Notes under the pieces: generated by a model
What the model was told of the DNA's origin: nothing
Seen by the model: the letters and a program-made list of their open reading frames with translations, nothing else
Databases searched by the model: none
Assembly (NCBI RefSeq): GCF_007990775.1
Contig: NZ_BJXB01000028.1
Location: 5,651-69,650 of the forward strand
DNA length: 64,000 nt
Direction of reading: 5' to 3'
Origin: Deinococcus cellulosilyticus NBRC 106333 = KACC 11606
GTDB lineage: Bacteria; Deinococcota; Deinococci; Deinococcales; Deinococcaceae
Shown: positions 23,968 to 33,229 of the stretch, piece by piece
Layout of the letters: each line of letters begins with the position of its first letter
Position numbering within the stretch: the first letter of the stretch is position 1
Position numbers and translations under genes: made by a program

Positions 23968-25533
23968 ATGAACCGAGTCACTTCCGCAGCTCTACTGGCC
24001 CTCACCCTGGCCCTGGCTTCCTGCAGCAGCAACACCCCGCAGGATGCTTCTATACCCATGCCTGACCAGAACAACACCGTCAGTGCTGCTCCCATTTATG
24101 GCAACAGTGAATCCGGTCAGTACATTGTGGTGTTCCGCAAGACGGCCACCGTGCAGGGCCAGAGCATCAGCAAACTCAGTGCAGGCCAGATGGTGCAGAG
24201 GCTGGGGCTGGACCGTCAGGGCGCGCAGATTCAGGCGGTGTACACCGAAGTTCTGGATGGGTTTGCAGCGAAACTCAGTGCCAGCAACATTCAGAAACTC
24301 GCCTCTGATCCACGGGTGGCCTACCTGCAGGCCGTGCAGACCTATTACGCCACCGACACCCAGAGCAACCCTCCATCCTGGGGTCTGGACCGCATCGACC
24401 AGAGGGACCTGCCCCTCAGCAACTCCTTCACCTACAGTTCAAATGGAACGGGTGTCACCGCGTACGTGCTGGACACCGGACTGAACACCACCCACACCAG
24501 CTTTGGAGGCCGGGCCTCCATCGGGTATGACGTCATCAATGACGGCCAGAACGGCAGGGACTGCCAGGGGCACGGGACGCACGTCGCGGGCACCATCGGC
24601 AGCAGCAGTTACGGGGTGGCCAAGAACGTGAAACTGGTGGGCGTGCGCGTGCTGGGCTGTGACGGCACCGGCAGCAACCAGGGGATCATTCAGGCGATCA
24701 ACTGGGTGGCCCAGAACGCCCAGAAGCCCGCCGTGGTGAACATGAGCCTCGGGCCTCGCAGCAGAAGTGTCGATCAGGCGATGGATGACGCCATCAACAG
24801 TGCCATCGGCAAGGGCATCACCTTCGTGCTGGCCGCCGGGAACTCCAACGATGACGCCTGCTATTACAGCCCTGCCCGCACCCCCGCAGCCATCACGGTG
24901 GCGAGCAGCACCCGCACCGATGCCCGTTCCAGCTTCAGCAATTACGGCAGTTGCGTGGACATTTTCGCTCCAGGAAGTGACATCGCCTCCACCTGGATTG
25001 GCAGCAACACCGCCACCAACACCATTTCCGGGACCAGCATGGCCAGTCCTCATACCGCAGGTGCTGCAGCGCTGGTGCTCTCCGCGAACCCCACCTTCAC
25101 CCCGCAGCAGGTGCGGGACGCCCTGGTGAACACCGCCACCCTGAACAAGATCACCGATCCCAAGGGCACCCCCAACCGTCTGCTCTTCGTGGGTCAGGGC
25201 ACCACTCCCCCACCCACCACTGACCCTTGCAGCGGCACCAACTGCAGCAAGTACACCGGAAGCCTCAGCAGTGGACAGAGCGCCTACCAGCCGAACGGCA
25301 CATACTTCAATTACGCTGGTGGAACCCTCAAGGGATGGCTGAAAGGCCCTGCTGGGAGCGATTTCGACCTGGTGCTCTACAAATGGAATGGCAGTGCCTG
25401 GCAGGCGGTGAGCCGTGCGGAAACCTCCAGCAGCGATGAGAGCATCACCTACAATGCTGGCAGTGGATACTACACCTGGGAAATCGTGGCGTACTCCGGC
25501 AGCGGCAGTTACAGCTTCTGGATGCAGAAGTAA
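23968..25533 (+). CDS. Secreted subtilisin-like serine protease (S8), lipoprotein
   Basis: This 521-residue preproprotein has a signal peptide with lipobox-like LASC, an I9-type propeptide (about 45-125, beginning YIVVFRKTA) and a subtilase domain with catalytic Asp169 (YVLDTGL), His202 (GHGTHVAGT) and Ser357 (GTSMASP). A Pro/Thr linker leads to a C-terminal pre-peptidase-type beta domain (about 425-521). CCAGGAGG precedes ATG 23968; the frame extends to 23839 but without a leader motif. The layout is like thermitase/aqualysin-type enzymes. It should degrade extracellular protein for nutrition. Confidence 0.95.
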   Translation: MNRVTSAALLALTLALASCSSNTPQDASIPMPDQNNTVSAAPIYGNSESGQYIVVFRKTATVQGQSISKLSAGQMVQRLGLDRQGAQIQAVYTEVLDGFAAKLSASNIQKLASDPRVAYLQAVQTYYATDTQSNPPSWGLDRIDQRDLPLSNSFTYSSNGTGVTAYVLDTGLNTTHTSFGGRASIGYDVINDGQNGRDCQGHGTHVAGTIGSSSYGVAKNVKLVGVRVLGCDGTGSNQGIIQAINWVAQNAQKPAVVNMSLGPRSRSVDQAMDDAINSAIGKGITFVLAAGNSNDDACYYSPARTPAAITVASSTRTDARSSFSNYGSCVDIFAPGSDIASTWIGSNTATNTISGTSMASPHTAGAAALVLSANPTFTPQQVRDALVNTATLNKITDPKGTPNRLLFVGQGTTPPPTTDPCSGTNCSKYTGSLSSGQSAYQPNGTYFNYAGGTLKGWLKGPAGSDFDLVLYKWNGSAWQAVSRAETSSSDESITYNAGSGYYTWEIVAYSGSGSYSFWMQK

Positions 25534-25551
25534 GCAGATTCCACATGAGGG

Positions 25552-25579
25552 GCAGCCTGATTTTCAGGCTGCTTTTTTT
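25552..25579 (+). terminator. Rho-independent terminator of the protease gene
   Basis: GCAGCCTGA and TCAGGCTGC form a perfect 9-pair stem around TTT, followed by seven T residues. Confidence 0.9.
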
Positions 25580-25842
25580 GATTGGCGAGAAGTTGATCCC
25601 TTTTCATGTCTCTCAGCCTTTCCTTGATCCTGTTTTCAGCTGAGCCTGCTGTTCTGGCACAGGCTGAGTTTTCCCACAGAACATAGGAAATGCATGAGGT
25701 CTTTTCATCTCCAGAACACTGAATTTCTCATTTTACCGTGAGGGGTTGCAGGGTACCATGACCCTTGAACACAGTCCCCTTCTCCCCTCCTTCCTGTCCG
25801 TTGGCAGGCAAGGTGGTGGCTCTGTTCGCAGGAGGAACCACC

Positions 25843-27114
25843 ATGAAAAAATGGATGTCCATTCTGGGCGTGGCCACCCTGGCCATGGCCCTGGGTCAGG
25901 CCAGTGCAAAAGGCATCACACTCACCATCGCCTGTGGCGCGGTGGGGCAAGAACTCGAGATGTGCAAGAGTGGGGTGGCGGCCTGGGCCAAGAAAACCGG
26001 CAACACCGTCAAGGTTTTTGAGAGCCCCAACCTCACCAACGACCGGCTCGCCCTCTACCAGCAGCAACTTGCTGCCAAGAGCGGCACCATCGACGTCTAC
26101 CAGATCGATGTGATCTGGCCCGGCATCCTCTATCAGCACTTCGTGAACCTCAAAGGCAAAATCCCTGCTGCAGAAGTGAATGCCCACTTCCCCGCCATCA
26201 TCGGGGCCAACACCGTGGGAGGTCAACTGGTGTCCATGCCGTGGTTCACCGATGCGGGTCTCTTGTATTACCGCAAAGACCTGTTGCAGAAATACGGCTT
26301 CAAGTCTGCCCCCAGAACCTGGGACGAACTGGCCAGCATGGCCGTCAAAATCCAGGCCGGAGAACGCAAGAGCAACAAGAGCTTCCAGGGCTTTGTGTTC
26401 CAGGGCAAGGATTACGAGGGTCTCACCTGCAATGCACTCGAATGGATTGCCTCTTTCAAGGGTGGATCTGTGGTGGACAGCACCGGTAAAGTCACCATCA
26501 ACAACGCCAATGCTGTAAAAGCCCTGACGCAGGCCGCTTCCTGGGTGAAGAAAATCAGTCCAGAGGGTGTGACCACCTACGCTGAAGAAGACGCCCGTGG
26601 GATCTTCCAGTCGGGCAACGCTGCGTTCATGCGCAACTGGCCTTACGCCTGGGCGCTCGGTCAGGGCAGTGAATCCAAGGTGAAAGGCAAGATCGGCGTG
26701 GCCCCCCTGCCCAGAGGTGGAGCTTCCGGTCAGAACGCGGCCACACTGGGCGGCTGGCAACTGGCAGTCAGCAAGTACAGCAAGAACCAGGCAGCGGCCA
26801 TTGAGCTGGTGCGTTACCTGACGGGCAAAACCGAACAGAAGCGCCGGGCCATCAAAGGGGCCTACAACCCGACCATCAAGAGCCTGTATCAGGACAAAGA
26901 AGTGCTGAAGGCGAACCCCTTCTTCGGAAGCCTTTACAGCGTGTTCACCAGTGCGGTGGCCCGTCCTTCTGGGGTGACGGGGTTGAAGTACAACCAGGTG
27001 TCCCAGGCTTTCTCTGGCGCAGTGCATGATGTGCTGACCGGACAGAAAAAAGCTGCCGATGCACTCAAGACCCTGGAAAGTGACCTCAACCGGATCAAAG
27101 GTCGCGGCTGGTAA
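25843..27114 (+). CDS. Orphan CUT1-type sugar-binding protein
   Basis: This 423-residue secreted protein has a signal peptide (MKKWMSILG...QASA, about 22 residues) and a trehalose/maltose-type binding-protein body: GQELEMCKSGVAAWAKKTG, DVYQIDVIWPG, MPWFTDAGLLYYRKDLL, and a C-terminal ALKTLESDLNRIKGRGW. GGAGGAAC lies before ATG 25843. No permease or ATPase gene is adjacent (a protease precedes and a lipoprotein follows), so it must work with membrane partners encoded elsewhere or is a remnant of a rearranged operon. Confidence 0.9.
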   Translation: MKKWMSILGVATLAMALGQASAKGITLTIACGAVGQELEMCKSGVAAWAKKTGNTVKVFESPNLTNDRLALYQQQLAAKSGTIDVYQIDVIWPGILYQHFVNLKGKIPAAEVNAHFPAIIGANTVGGQLVSMPWFTDAGLLYYRKDLLQKYGFKSAPRTWDELASMAVKIQAGERKSNKSFQGFVFQGKDYEGLTCNALEWIASFKGGSVVDSTGKVTINNANAVKALTQAASWVKKISPEGVTTYAEEDARGIFQSGNAAFMRNWPYAWALGQGSESKVKGKIGVAPLPRGGASGQNAATLGGWQLAVSKYSKNQAAAIELVRYLTGKTEQKRRAIKGAYNPTIKSLYQDKEVLKANPFFGSLYSVFTSAVARPSGVTGLKYNQVSQAFSGAVHDVLTGQKKAADALKTLESDLNRIKGRGW

Positions 27115-27297
27115 CACCCAAAACCTTTCAACCCTCTGTCCCGGAGAACGTTTTGTGTTCTTCGGGATTCAACTGTTCAGGTGCGTTTCCAGGACGGTCA
27201 GGTAAAAACGGGCCTGCATGTGAAGGAGGTGTTAACAACTTGTTCACAAGTTTTACGCATCATGGAGTGGGTTCCTGTGCCCCTGAGAGGTCCAAAC

Positions 27298-29091
27298 ATG
27301 AAAAAATGGCTGAAACTGTCCCTGCTTTCCCTGCTTCTTGCCGGGTGCAGCACCCAGATGAAAACCCCAGAGCTTCCCACCCTCCCGAACCATTCCCGTC
27401 TGCTGGAAATCCAGTTTGGTGGTGTGGGCACCTCCAGCATCACCAGCCAGATCCTGCAGGTGGGCGGGACTGCGTCCATCCACAAGCAGGGCATGACCGA
27501 GGCCAGCGGGCTCTCCTTCTCCTACCAGGGGGCAGAAACCTTCACCAGCAAAGATGGACTCACCCGGTACATCCAGGTGCACTACGAGGTCACCAACACC
27601 AGCGGGCAAACGTACCACAATCTGGGCTTTCTGCCTGTGGTGGTCAGTGACACCGATGGGGACAGCAGCAACAACGCCACCACATCCACCATTGCAGGAA
27701 CACCCTTCAAGCATGTGAAACACTATGACGGCACAACTGCACCAGACAGCACTGCACAGGGACTGACCGTCACCTACGCCAAACGCTTCAACACGGAAGC
27801 CAACGCCTTGCAGAACCTGACCACCACCTCCACCTACCGCAGTGGTCTGGATGTCACCGGCTTTGAGGTCACCGACCCCACGGGACTGGAAGTCACCGAA
27901 GTGAAGAATCAGGGCTGGAAGTTCCAGAACAGCCTTGCCAGCGGGGCAAGTGCCTTGATGACCTTCAGCGTGTCTTTCCCCATTCCAGCCGACAAAAAGC
28001 TGGCCCCTTTCAGCTTCTCCCTGATGGTGGCCTACACAGAAGGCATTCCTGATGCGGATTTTTATGGCAATGACCTGACCGTGGACCCCACCCGGGGCAA
28101 CAAGCATCCGGACATTGTTCTGGACAGTTCTGGAGCGCCCATCGTGGTGTGGGATGAAAGCCCACACGGCACCCACGCAGATGTTCTGGTGAAACGCTGG
28201 AATGGCCACACATGGGAACAGCTGGGTGGAGTGGTGGGATTCACCAACTGGAGCAGTTACACCGATCCCGCCATCGCCATCAACGGGGCAGATCTGCCCG
28301 TGGTGACCTACACCGAGGGCTCCACCACCTTTGTGAAACAGTGGAATGGCACCTCCTGGGTGCAACTGGGAGGTGCACTGACCACCGACAACCAGGTGTA
28401 CTGGCAGGATGTTGCCATCAACAGCCAGGATCAGGTGCTGGTGGCCTACGAGGAAGGCAGGGATGGGTTCCACACTTATGTGAAGCAATGGGACGGCACA
28501 TCCTGGACGATGCTGGGGGGCAGCTTGCGGGTGAATGCTTCTGGGTTTTCAACCGACAATGCCATTGCCATCGGTCCGGACGACCGTCCGGTGGTGGCCT
28601 TCTTGGAACTCGTATCAGGGCAGAGCTACAACCTTTACAGCAAGCAGTGGAATGGGAGCACCTGGGTGCAGCTGGGGGGTGCCCTGGATGTGACATTGAG
28701 CAACCCCATCAATGAATTGGATGTCGCCGTTGACGGCCAGAACCGCCCGGTGGTGACGTGGGTGGAGAACGTTGTCGGGCAGTCCAACAATGTTTACGTG
28801 AAACGCTGGACTGGAACGGCCTGGGAGCAGCTGGGGGCGGCTCTGGATGTGAGCCTCACGGCCAACCCCGATTACCCCACCGTCAAAATCAACACGCAGG
28901 ACCAGCCGGTGGTGGTGTTCGTCGAAGATGGAGTGATTTACAGCAAAACCTGGAATGGCACAGGCTGGGTCCAGGGAAGCACCCCTTACAGCTTCGGAAC
29001 CGGAGGAGCAGACATGCCTGCGTTTGCGCTGGATGGGGACACCCCGATTGTCACCTGGGTGGAGAACAACAAAACCTACGTGAAACGTTGA
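27298..29091 (+). CDS. Lipoprotein with a six-repeat propeller-like C-terminal half
   Basis: This 597-residue lipoprotein has a signal peptide with LLAGC (Cys17). The first half (to about 265) is an unknown beta-rich domain. The second half contains six units of about 50 residues, each carrying the motif VKxWNGxxWxQLGGxL (first near residue 298), and the protein ends with a partial unit TYVKR, as expected when the last strand closes a beta-propeller. GAGAGG precedes the ATG. A role in surface binding of protein or sugar is a guess. Confidence 0.8.
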   Translation: MKKWLKLSLLSLLLAGCSTQMKTPELPTLPNHSRLLEIQFGGVGTSSITSQILQVGGTASIHKQGMTEASGLSFSYQGAETFTSKDGLTRYIQVHYEVTNTSGQTYHNLGFLPVVVSDTDGDSSNNATTSTIAGTPFKHVKHYDGTTAPDSTAQGLTVTYAKRFNTEANALQNLTTTSTYRSGLDVTGFEVTDPTGLEVTEVKNQGWKFQNSLASGASALMTFSVSFPIPADKKLAPFSFSLMVAYTEGIPDADFYGNDLTVDPTRGNKHPDIVLDSSGAPIVVWDESPHGTHADVLVKRWNGHTWEQLGGVVGFTNWSSYTDPAIAINGADLPVVTYTEGSTTFVKQWNGTSWVQLGGALTTDNQVYWQDVAINSQDQVLVAYEEGRDGFHTYVKQWDGTSWTMLGGSLRVNASGFSTDNAIAIGPDDRPVVAFLELVSGQSYNLYSKQWNGSTWVQLGGALDVTLSNPINELDVAVDGQNRPVVTWVENVVGQSNNVYVKRWTGTAWEQLGAALDVSLTANPDYPTVKINTQDQPVVVFVEDGVIYSKTWNGTGWVQGSTPYSFGTGGADMPAFALDGDTPIVTWVENNKTYVKR

Positions 29092-29130
29092 TTTGCAACT
29101 TGAAGGGGGAAGGGTTGACCTCCTCCCCCT

Positions 29131-29826
29131 TCATGGACTTTCGACGGGCATGGAACGCGCCAGACGGAATCCCAGGTCATCCACCTGAAATGTCGGGTGG
29201 CTCTTGCGGCGGCATGAGGCCCTCAATCCCCTGGGTTCATCGAACCACCCTCCACCCCGGAACACCCGGTAAGGTCCGTACACCTCCGGGTCGAACACAT
29301 CCCAGCACCATTCCCACACGTTGCCGATCATGTCATGAAGGCCCCACCCATTCGGGGCTTTCAGGCCGACTTCCCTGACGCTGCCCCCAGAATTCTCCCG
29401 GAACCACGCGATGTCCTCAAGTTTCCCATACCGCACCCCAGTGCTCCCGGCACGGCAGGCATGCTCCCATTCTGCTTCGGTGGGAAGACGGAAACCATCT
29501 GCAGTCCGGTCCCACAGCACCTCATCACCAGAAGTGGTGTAGCAGGGTTTCATGCCTGCAGCTTCAGAAAGAAGGTTGCAGAACCGAAGGGCATCAAACC
29601 ATGAGATCTGCGTCACAGGCCGTTCGCGGCTGTTTGCACCTCCACAAAAAGCTGCAAACAGCCGCTCTGTCACTGGAACGCGGGCCATCCAGAAGGGCTG
29701 AAGCTGCACGGACCATGCGGATTGGGTTTTTTCGTTGCGCAAGGTGATCTCCCCTGCTGGAATCGGGACCATCAAGTCGAAAATAGCCTGCAAAAATGCT
29801 GGGCTGGGATGTTCAGGATGTGACAT
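29131..29826 (-). CDS. SUMF1/FGE-fold protein without the formylglycine-enzyme cysteine pair
   Basis: This 231-residue protein carries the SUMF1 signature blocks VPVTERLFAAFC, PVTQISWFDALRFCNLLS, FRLPTEAEWEHACRAG, GNVWEWCWD, YRVFRGGGW and LGFRLA. A true formylglycine-generating enzyme has two active-site cysteines between the RGG block and the C-terminus (CxxxxC pattern); only one Cys (ASCRRK) is seen here. Such proteins are often accessory or oxygenase-like (EgtB/PvdO relatives). AAGGAG lies six bases before ATG 29826. No sulfatase gene is in the window. Confidence 0.88.
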   Translation of the reverse strand: MSHPEHPSPAFLQAIFDLMVPIPAGEITLRNEKTQSAWSVQLQPFWMARVPVTERLFAAFCGGANSRERPVTQISWFDALRFCNLLSEAAGMKPCYTTSGDEVLWDRTADGFRLPTEAEWEHACRAGSTGVRYGKLEDIAWFRENSGGSVREVGLKAPNGWGLHDMIGNVWEWCWDVFDPEVYGPYRVFRGGGWFDEPRGLRASCRRKSHPTFQVDDLGFRLARSMPVESP

Positions 29827-30183
29827 GGGACACTCCTTGAGTTGAAAAAGAGCCAGAAAGTGATTGGGATGAATTGCATGTAGATTGTGAAATTTTTATT
29901 CTTTTAACAGGAACATCGTTGAGCCTGGGTGGAGGCAAAATTGACCCTGATCGGAAAGCCTGCATCCGCAGCCAGAACGTTTTCGGGCATGCAGGATTCG
30001 GTGTTGGAATGGCTGAAATGCATGAAGCCTCCTGTTGACCTGCATCAGGTCCCAATCACCATGCCACAAAAGAAAGGGCATCACATCCGCCATTTGATGC
30101 ACCCCGACCATGCTTTGCCTGGGCGTTTTCTCTTCCAGGTCAAAGTCCGGTCAGGATTCTTTAAGAGGTCATGGGAACTCAGA
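29827..30183. other. Gap of uncertain content
   Basis: The promoter of the SUMF1 gene must lie here (minus strand, AT-rich 29870-29905). Both strands have short open frames in 29930-30180, but none has a start motif or recognisable text. No confident gene is seen. Confidence 0.4.
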
Positions 30184-30219
30184 AGCCAGACCGAAGCCAT
30201 TCAAAGCTTCGGTCTGGCT
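30184..30219 (-). terminator. Hairpin terminator behind the GH4 gene
   Basis: AGCCAGACCGAAGC and GCTTCGGTCTGGCT form a perfect 14-pair stem around eight bases, 30 bases beyond the GH4 stop. The T tract is poor. Confidence 0.6.
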
Positions 30220-30248
30220 GTTCCCCACAGTGGCAAACGGTGGTCAGG

Positions 30249-31625
30249 TCAAACGGTTGCAGGGGTTCGGAGCTGGCAGAATTCTGGCAGCCACGCCTGC
30301 TCTGCTTCCAGCAGTTCGCGGGTCATCTGTCTGAGTTCATTCAGGGTCAAAAGGGCACTGCTGAGGGGATCAAGGGCAATGGCGTGATACACGTGATCCA
30401 GATTCTCCTCCAGAGCGGCCAGGACCGCCAGTTCCTGTACATTGATGCTGGTGCGGTTCACAGCAGCCAGTTGAGGAGGGAGTTTCCCCAAATGGGTGGG
30501 CTGCACGCCACTGCGGTCCACCAGGCAGGCCACTTCCACGCAGCACCCCTCTGGGAGGTTTTCGATGAGTCCTGTGTTGATCACATTCCCGTAAATCACC
30601 GATGGGGTCCCGGTTTCCATGCTGTGAATGATGGTCGCCCCGTATTCGATGGAGGGTTTCAGTTCCAGCAGCAATTCTTCCAGAAAGCCACTCTGGTCGT
30701 CGTGGGCCGCTTCACAGCAGATCTGGTAATAGTCCCAGCGGTGGGTGATGAAAGATCGGGACAGGTCCTGGTTTTTGCGGAAGTACGGCAAATATTCACT
30801 GGCATGGTGGCTGGATTCGGTGTGAAAGTACCCGAAGTGTTCCATGATGCTGGTGCGGACCTGTTCCTGGCCCCCTTCGTACACGTTGCCTTCCTCGAGG
30901 AGCTGGCTGTGGTTGCCGTCGTCGGTGGGCAGAGGGCCAACCTGCTGGCGTCCCAGGTAGCGGTCTCGCATCACCTGCCGGATCTGGGGGTAGAGGTCTT
31001 TGCCCTGGTGGGTGAGGGACAGGAGCCACGCCTGGTGGTTGATGCCTGCGCTCTTGAAGACCAGTTCGCTGTAGGGAACCCCCACCTCACGGGCCAGCAT
31101 GTGGGTGGTGCCCTGCACGCTGTGACACAGCCCCACCGCTTTCACGCCAAGGCTTGAGAGGTACCAGGTGGCCATCGCCATCGGGTTGGCGTAATTGATG
31201 AGCTGGGCCTCGGGGCAGAGTTCCAGCATGTCCTGTGCGATGCTCTTGTAGGCAGGTGCACTGCGAAGGAAGCGCATCACACCCCCCGGGCCGAGGGTGT
31301 CTCCAACCGTCTGGTCGATGCCGTACTTTCTGGGAATCTCCACATCATGGCGGTAGGCTTCCAGGCCCCCCACCTGAAAGGTGATGATCACGTAATTTGC
31401 GTCTCTTAAGGCTGCACGCTGATCCGTGGTCACCTGCACCTGGGTGGGCAGCCTGTGGTGGGAAATGAGTTTCTGAACGTGTCGGGCCGTGACGGAGAGG
31501 CGCTCAGGGTTGATGTCCATCAGGGCAAGGGTGCTGTTTTGCAGGGCCGGGAAGCTGAGGATGTCCGCGACGAGCCGCAGGGGAAAGGCATGTCCGCCCG
31601 CCCCAATGATTGCAATTTTCACCAT
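30249..31625 (-). CDS. GH4 glycosidase, probably alpha-galactosidase
   Basis: This 458-residue enzyme of glycoside hydrolase family 4 starts with a Rossmann NAD-binding motif (IAIIGAGGHAFPLR) and has the family markers GDTLGPGGVMRFLRS, NYANPMAMATW, LCHSVQGT (metal-binding Cys) and GINHQAW (metal-binding His). GH4 enzymes use NAD and Mn in a redox-assisted hydrolysis. The motif set is closest to MelA-type alpha-galactosidases rather than phospho-glycosidases, but this is by memory. AAAGGACC precedes ATG 31625. The divergent AraC gene (31737) is the likely regulator, and a GH36 alpha-galactosidase lies at 52507. Confidence 0.9.
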   Translation of the reverse strand: MVKIAIIGAGGHAFPLRLVADILSFPALQNSTLALMDINPERLSVTARHVQKLISHHRLPTQVQVTTDQRAALRDANYVIITFQVGGLEAYRHDVEIPRKYGIDQTVGDTLGPGGVMRFLRSAPAYKSIAQDMLELCPEAQLINYANPMAMATWYLSSLGVKAVGLCHSVQGTTHMLAREVGVPYSELVFKSAGINHQAWLLSLTHQGKDLYPQIRQVMRDRYLGRQQVGPLPTDDGNHSQLLEEGNVYEGGQEQVRTSIMEHFGYFHTESSHHASEYLPYFRKNQDLSRSFITHRWDYYQICCEAAHDDQSGFLEELLLELKPSIEYGATIIHSMETGTPSVIYGNVINTGLIENLPEGCCVEVACLVDRSGVQPTHLGKLPPQLAAVNRTSINVQELAVLAALEENLDHVYHAIALDPLSSALLTLNELRQMTRELLEAEQAWLPEFCQLRTPATV

Positions 31626-31736
31626 AAAGGTCCTTTCTGGTCCGTCCTTCCTTGCAGCTCAGGCAGAATGAATCCAGCGGGTGTTGTGTTTCCTGGATGA
31701 TGTTCAGGTAAAATCAGTATAAAAGTGTGGGGGTCC

Positions 31737-32561
31737 ATGGACAAGCCGAAAGTCGCCAGTGATATTGCACAAAACGCCGCATCTGCAAAGCATGAGGCTT
31801 TTGGTGCCCCCCTGACCTTCATCGGAACCTACCGTGTGCGTGAGGGGGCACCCTTCCCCGCCCACCATCACTCTGGACATGAGGTGATCGTCTGGCACAC
31901 CGGGCAGGTGGAACTCGGATGGCAGCAGCACGGTGAAACCCACCACCTGCTCACCCACCCGGGGATGGTCACTGTCATGCCAGGAGGCACCACCCACTGG
32001 GACACCCCGCGCAAAGGGTACAGCCACCACTTCGCGCTTTTTGAAGGGAACTTTGCATGCCCTGGCTTCGAGCAGGCCCGGCATTTTCTGGACGACAGCA
32101 CGGGCAGCATGGAACGGCTGCTGCTCGCCCTGAACGCGGAATTCAACAACCACCAGCCTGAGCGCAATGAAATGCTGACCCTGCTCCTGAAACAATTCGA
32201 GGTGTGCCTGCTGCGTCTGGACAGCCGACAGACCCTGAGTGCCGCCGAAGCCCTGGTGCAGCGAGCGAAACACCTGATCGAGGAGCGTTGCACCGAAAAC
32301 CCGTCCGTTCAGAGCATCGCCCGGGAACTGGGCACCTCGGTTTCCCACCTGCGGGCCCAGTTTGCAGTGCACAGCCAGGGATCACCCAAAGCACACCTGC
32401 AAAAAGTGCGCGTCAAACGGGCCATTCAGCACCTGAAAACCTCTTCACTGTCCCTGGAAGCCCTGGCGTCCCTGCTGGGCTATGCCTCTGCAGGGCACCT
32501 GTCACGGGAGGTGAAACAGCTCACCGGCTTCACCCCCGGGCAGATTCGCCGTCAGCGCTGA
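31737..32561 (+). CDS. AraC-family regulator
   Basis: This 274-residue protein has an N-terminal cupin sensor (residues 20-110, PAHHHSGHEVIVWHTGQVEL) and two C-terminal HTH motifs (about 175-270: SVQSIARELGTSVSHLRAQF and LSLEALASLLGYASAGHLSR). It is divergent from the GH4 glycosidase with 111 bases between, so it probably activates that gene in response to a galactoside such as melibiose or raffinose. TATAAA (31718-31723) is a likely -10. An in-frame GTG at 31725 is the alternative start, but it overlaps the promoter. Confidence 0.9.
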   Translation: MDKPKVASDIAQNAASAKHEAFGAPLTFIGTYRVREGAPFPAHHHSGHEVIVWHTGQVELGWQQHGETHHLLTHPGMVTVMPGGTTHWDTPRKGYSHHFALFEGNFACPGFEQARHFLDDSTGSMERLLLALNAEFNNHQPERNEMLTLLLKQFEVCLLRLDSRQTLSAAEALVQRAKHLIEERCTENPSVQSIARELGTSVSHLRAQFAVHSQGSPKAHLQKVRVKRAIQHLKTSSLSLEALASLLGYASAGHLSREVKQLTGFTPGQIRRQR

Positions 32562-32596
32562 GCATCATCGGCAGCAGAACCTGTCCCAAACGGGCC

Positions 32597-33145
32597 TCAC
32601 CCTTCCCGATGCAGGTCATTTAAAGACATCGGGACCTCTCCCCTTTTCAGGTCTCCGGCCATCTTCAATCCCTGGGCGAAAATCAGGAATTCCAGGATGG
32701 TGGTGGCAATTCCGTAGAAATCCCAGGCTTCCTTCTCACCCAGCGCAGGTCCAGCGAAAGGCACTCCCCAGATGCGGGTGATGACATAGAGCACGGCAAT
32801 GGCGAAGTTCCCCCAGGCTCCGGCCTGGTAAAAAGCAGCTTCCCAGGTCACCACACCCGCGCGGGGGTAAGGGTCATTCAGGGCCTCTTTGGACTCCCAG
32901 AATTTGATGAGGGCCAGGGCTCCCCAGAAAGCCTGCAGAATGGTGGACACCAGAAAGAAAATGCCGTACCCCACCCACTCCTCAAAATGGGCTCCGGTGA
33001 CCCCACCGTGCAAACCCGCTGCTGCAAGACTCATCACCCCAACAGCAGGGATGGAGGGGTGCAGGAAGGAAAACTTGCGGTCCCGGTCCACCTCGGGAGG
33101 GCGGAACTCGAAAGCAGGAATTTCGGGTTGGGGGTCGTTGCTCAT
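32597..33145 (-). CDS. Membrane protein with four predicted helices
   Basis: The family of this 182-residue protein is unknown to me. It has a charged N-terminus, four hydrophobic segments (about residues 32-48, 58-80, 105-125, 145-162) and a short polar tail. TAGTGT is followed by six bases and ATG 33145, the leaderless pattern. It is divergent from 33230-33805, which is also a small leaderless membrane protein, so the two may work together. Confidence 0.75.
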   Translation of the reverse strand: MSNDPQPEIPAFEFRPPEVDRDRKFSFLHPSIPAVGVMSLAAAGLHGGVTGAHFEEWVGYGIFFLVSTILQAFWGALALIKFWESKEALNDPYPRAGVVTWEAAFYQAGAWGNFAIAVLYVITRIWGVPFAGPALGEKEAWDFYGIATTILEFLIFAQGLKMAGDLKRGEVPMSLNDLHREG

Positions 33146-33229
33146 GGGGCCACACTATCCCCTGAAGATGAAAAACAAATGTGCAGCAGGTCGGGACATT
33201 TTTCCCGTGCAGGCAGGTAAAGTAAACCT

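Noticed and set aside
29929..30387. 152-codon plus-strand frame between the SUMF1 and GH4 genes
   Set aside because: No leader, overlaps the GH4 terminator hairpin and gene end, and the text shows no family resemblance.
30249..31157. Long plus-strand frame (328 codons at 30171-31157)
   Set aside because: Antisense to the clearly recognisable GH4 glycosidase.
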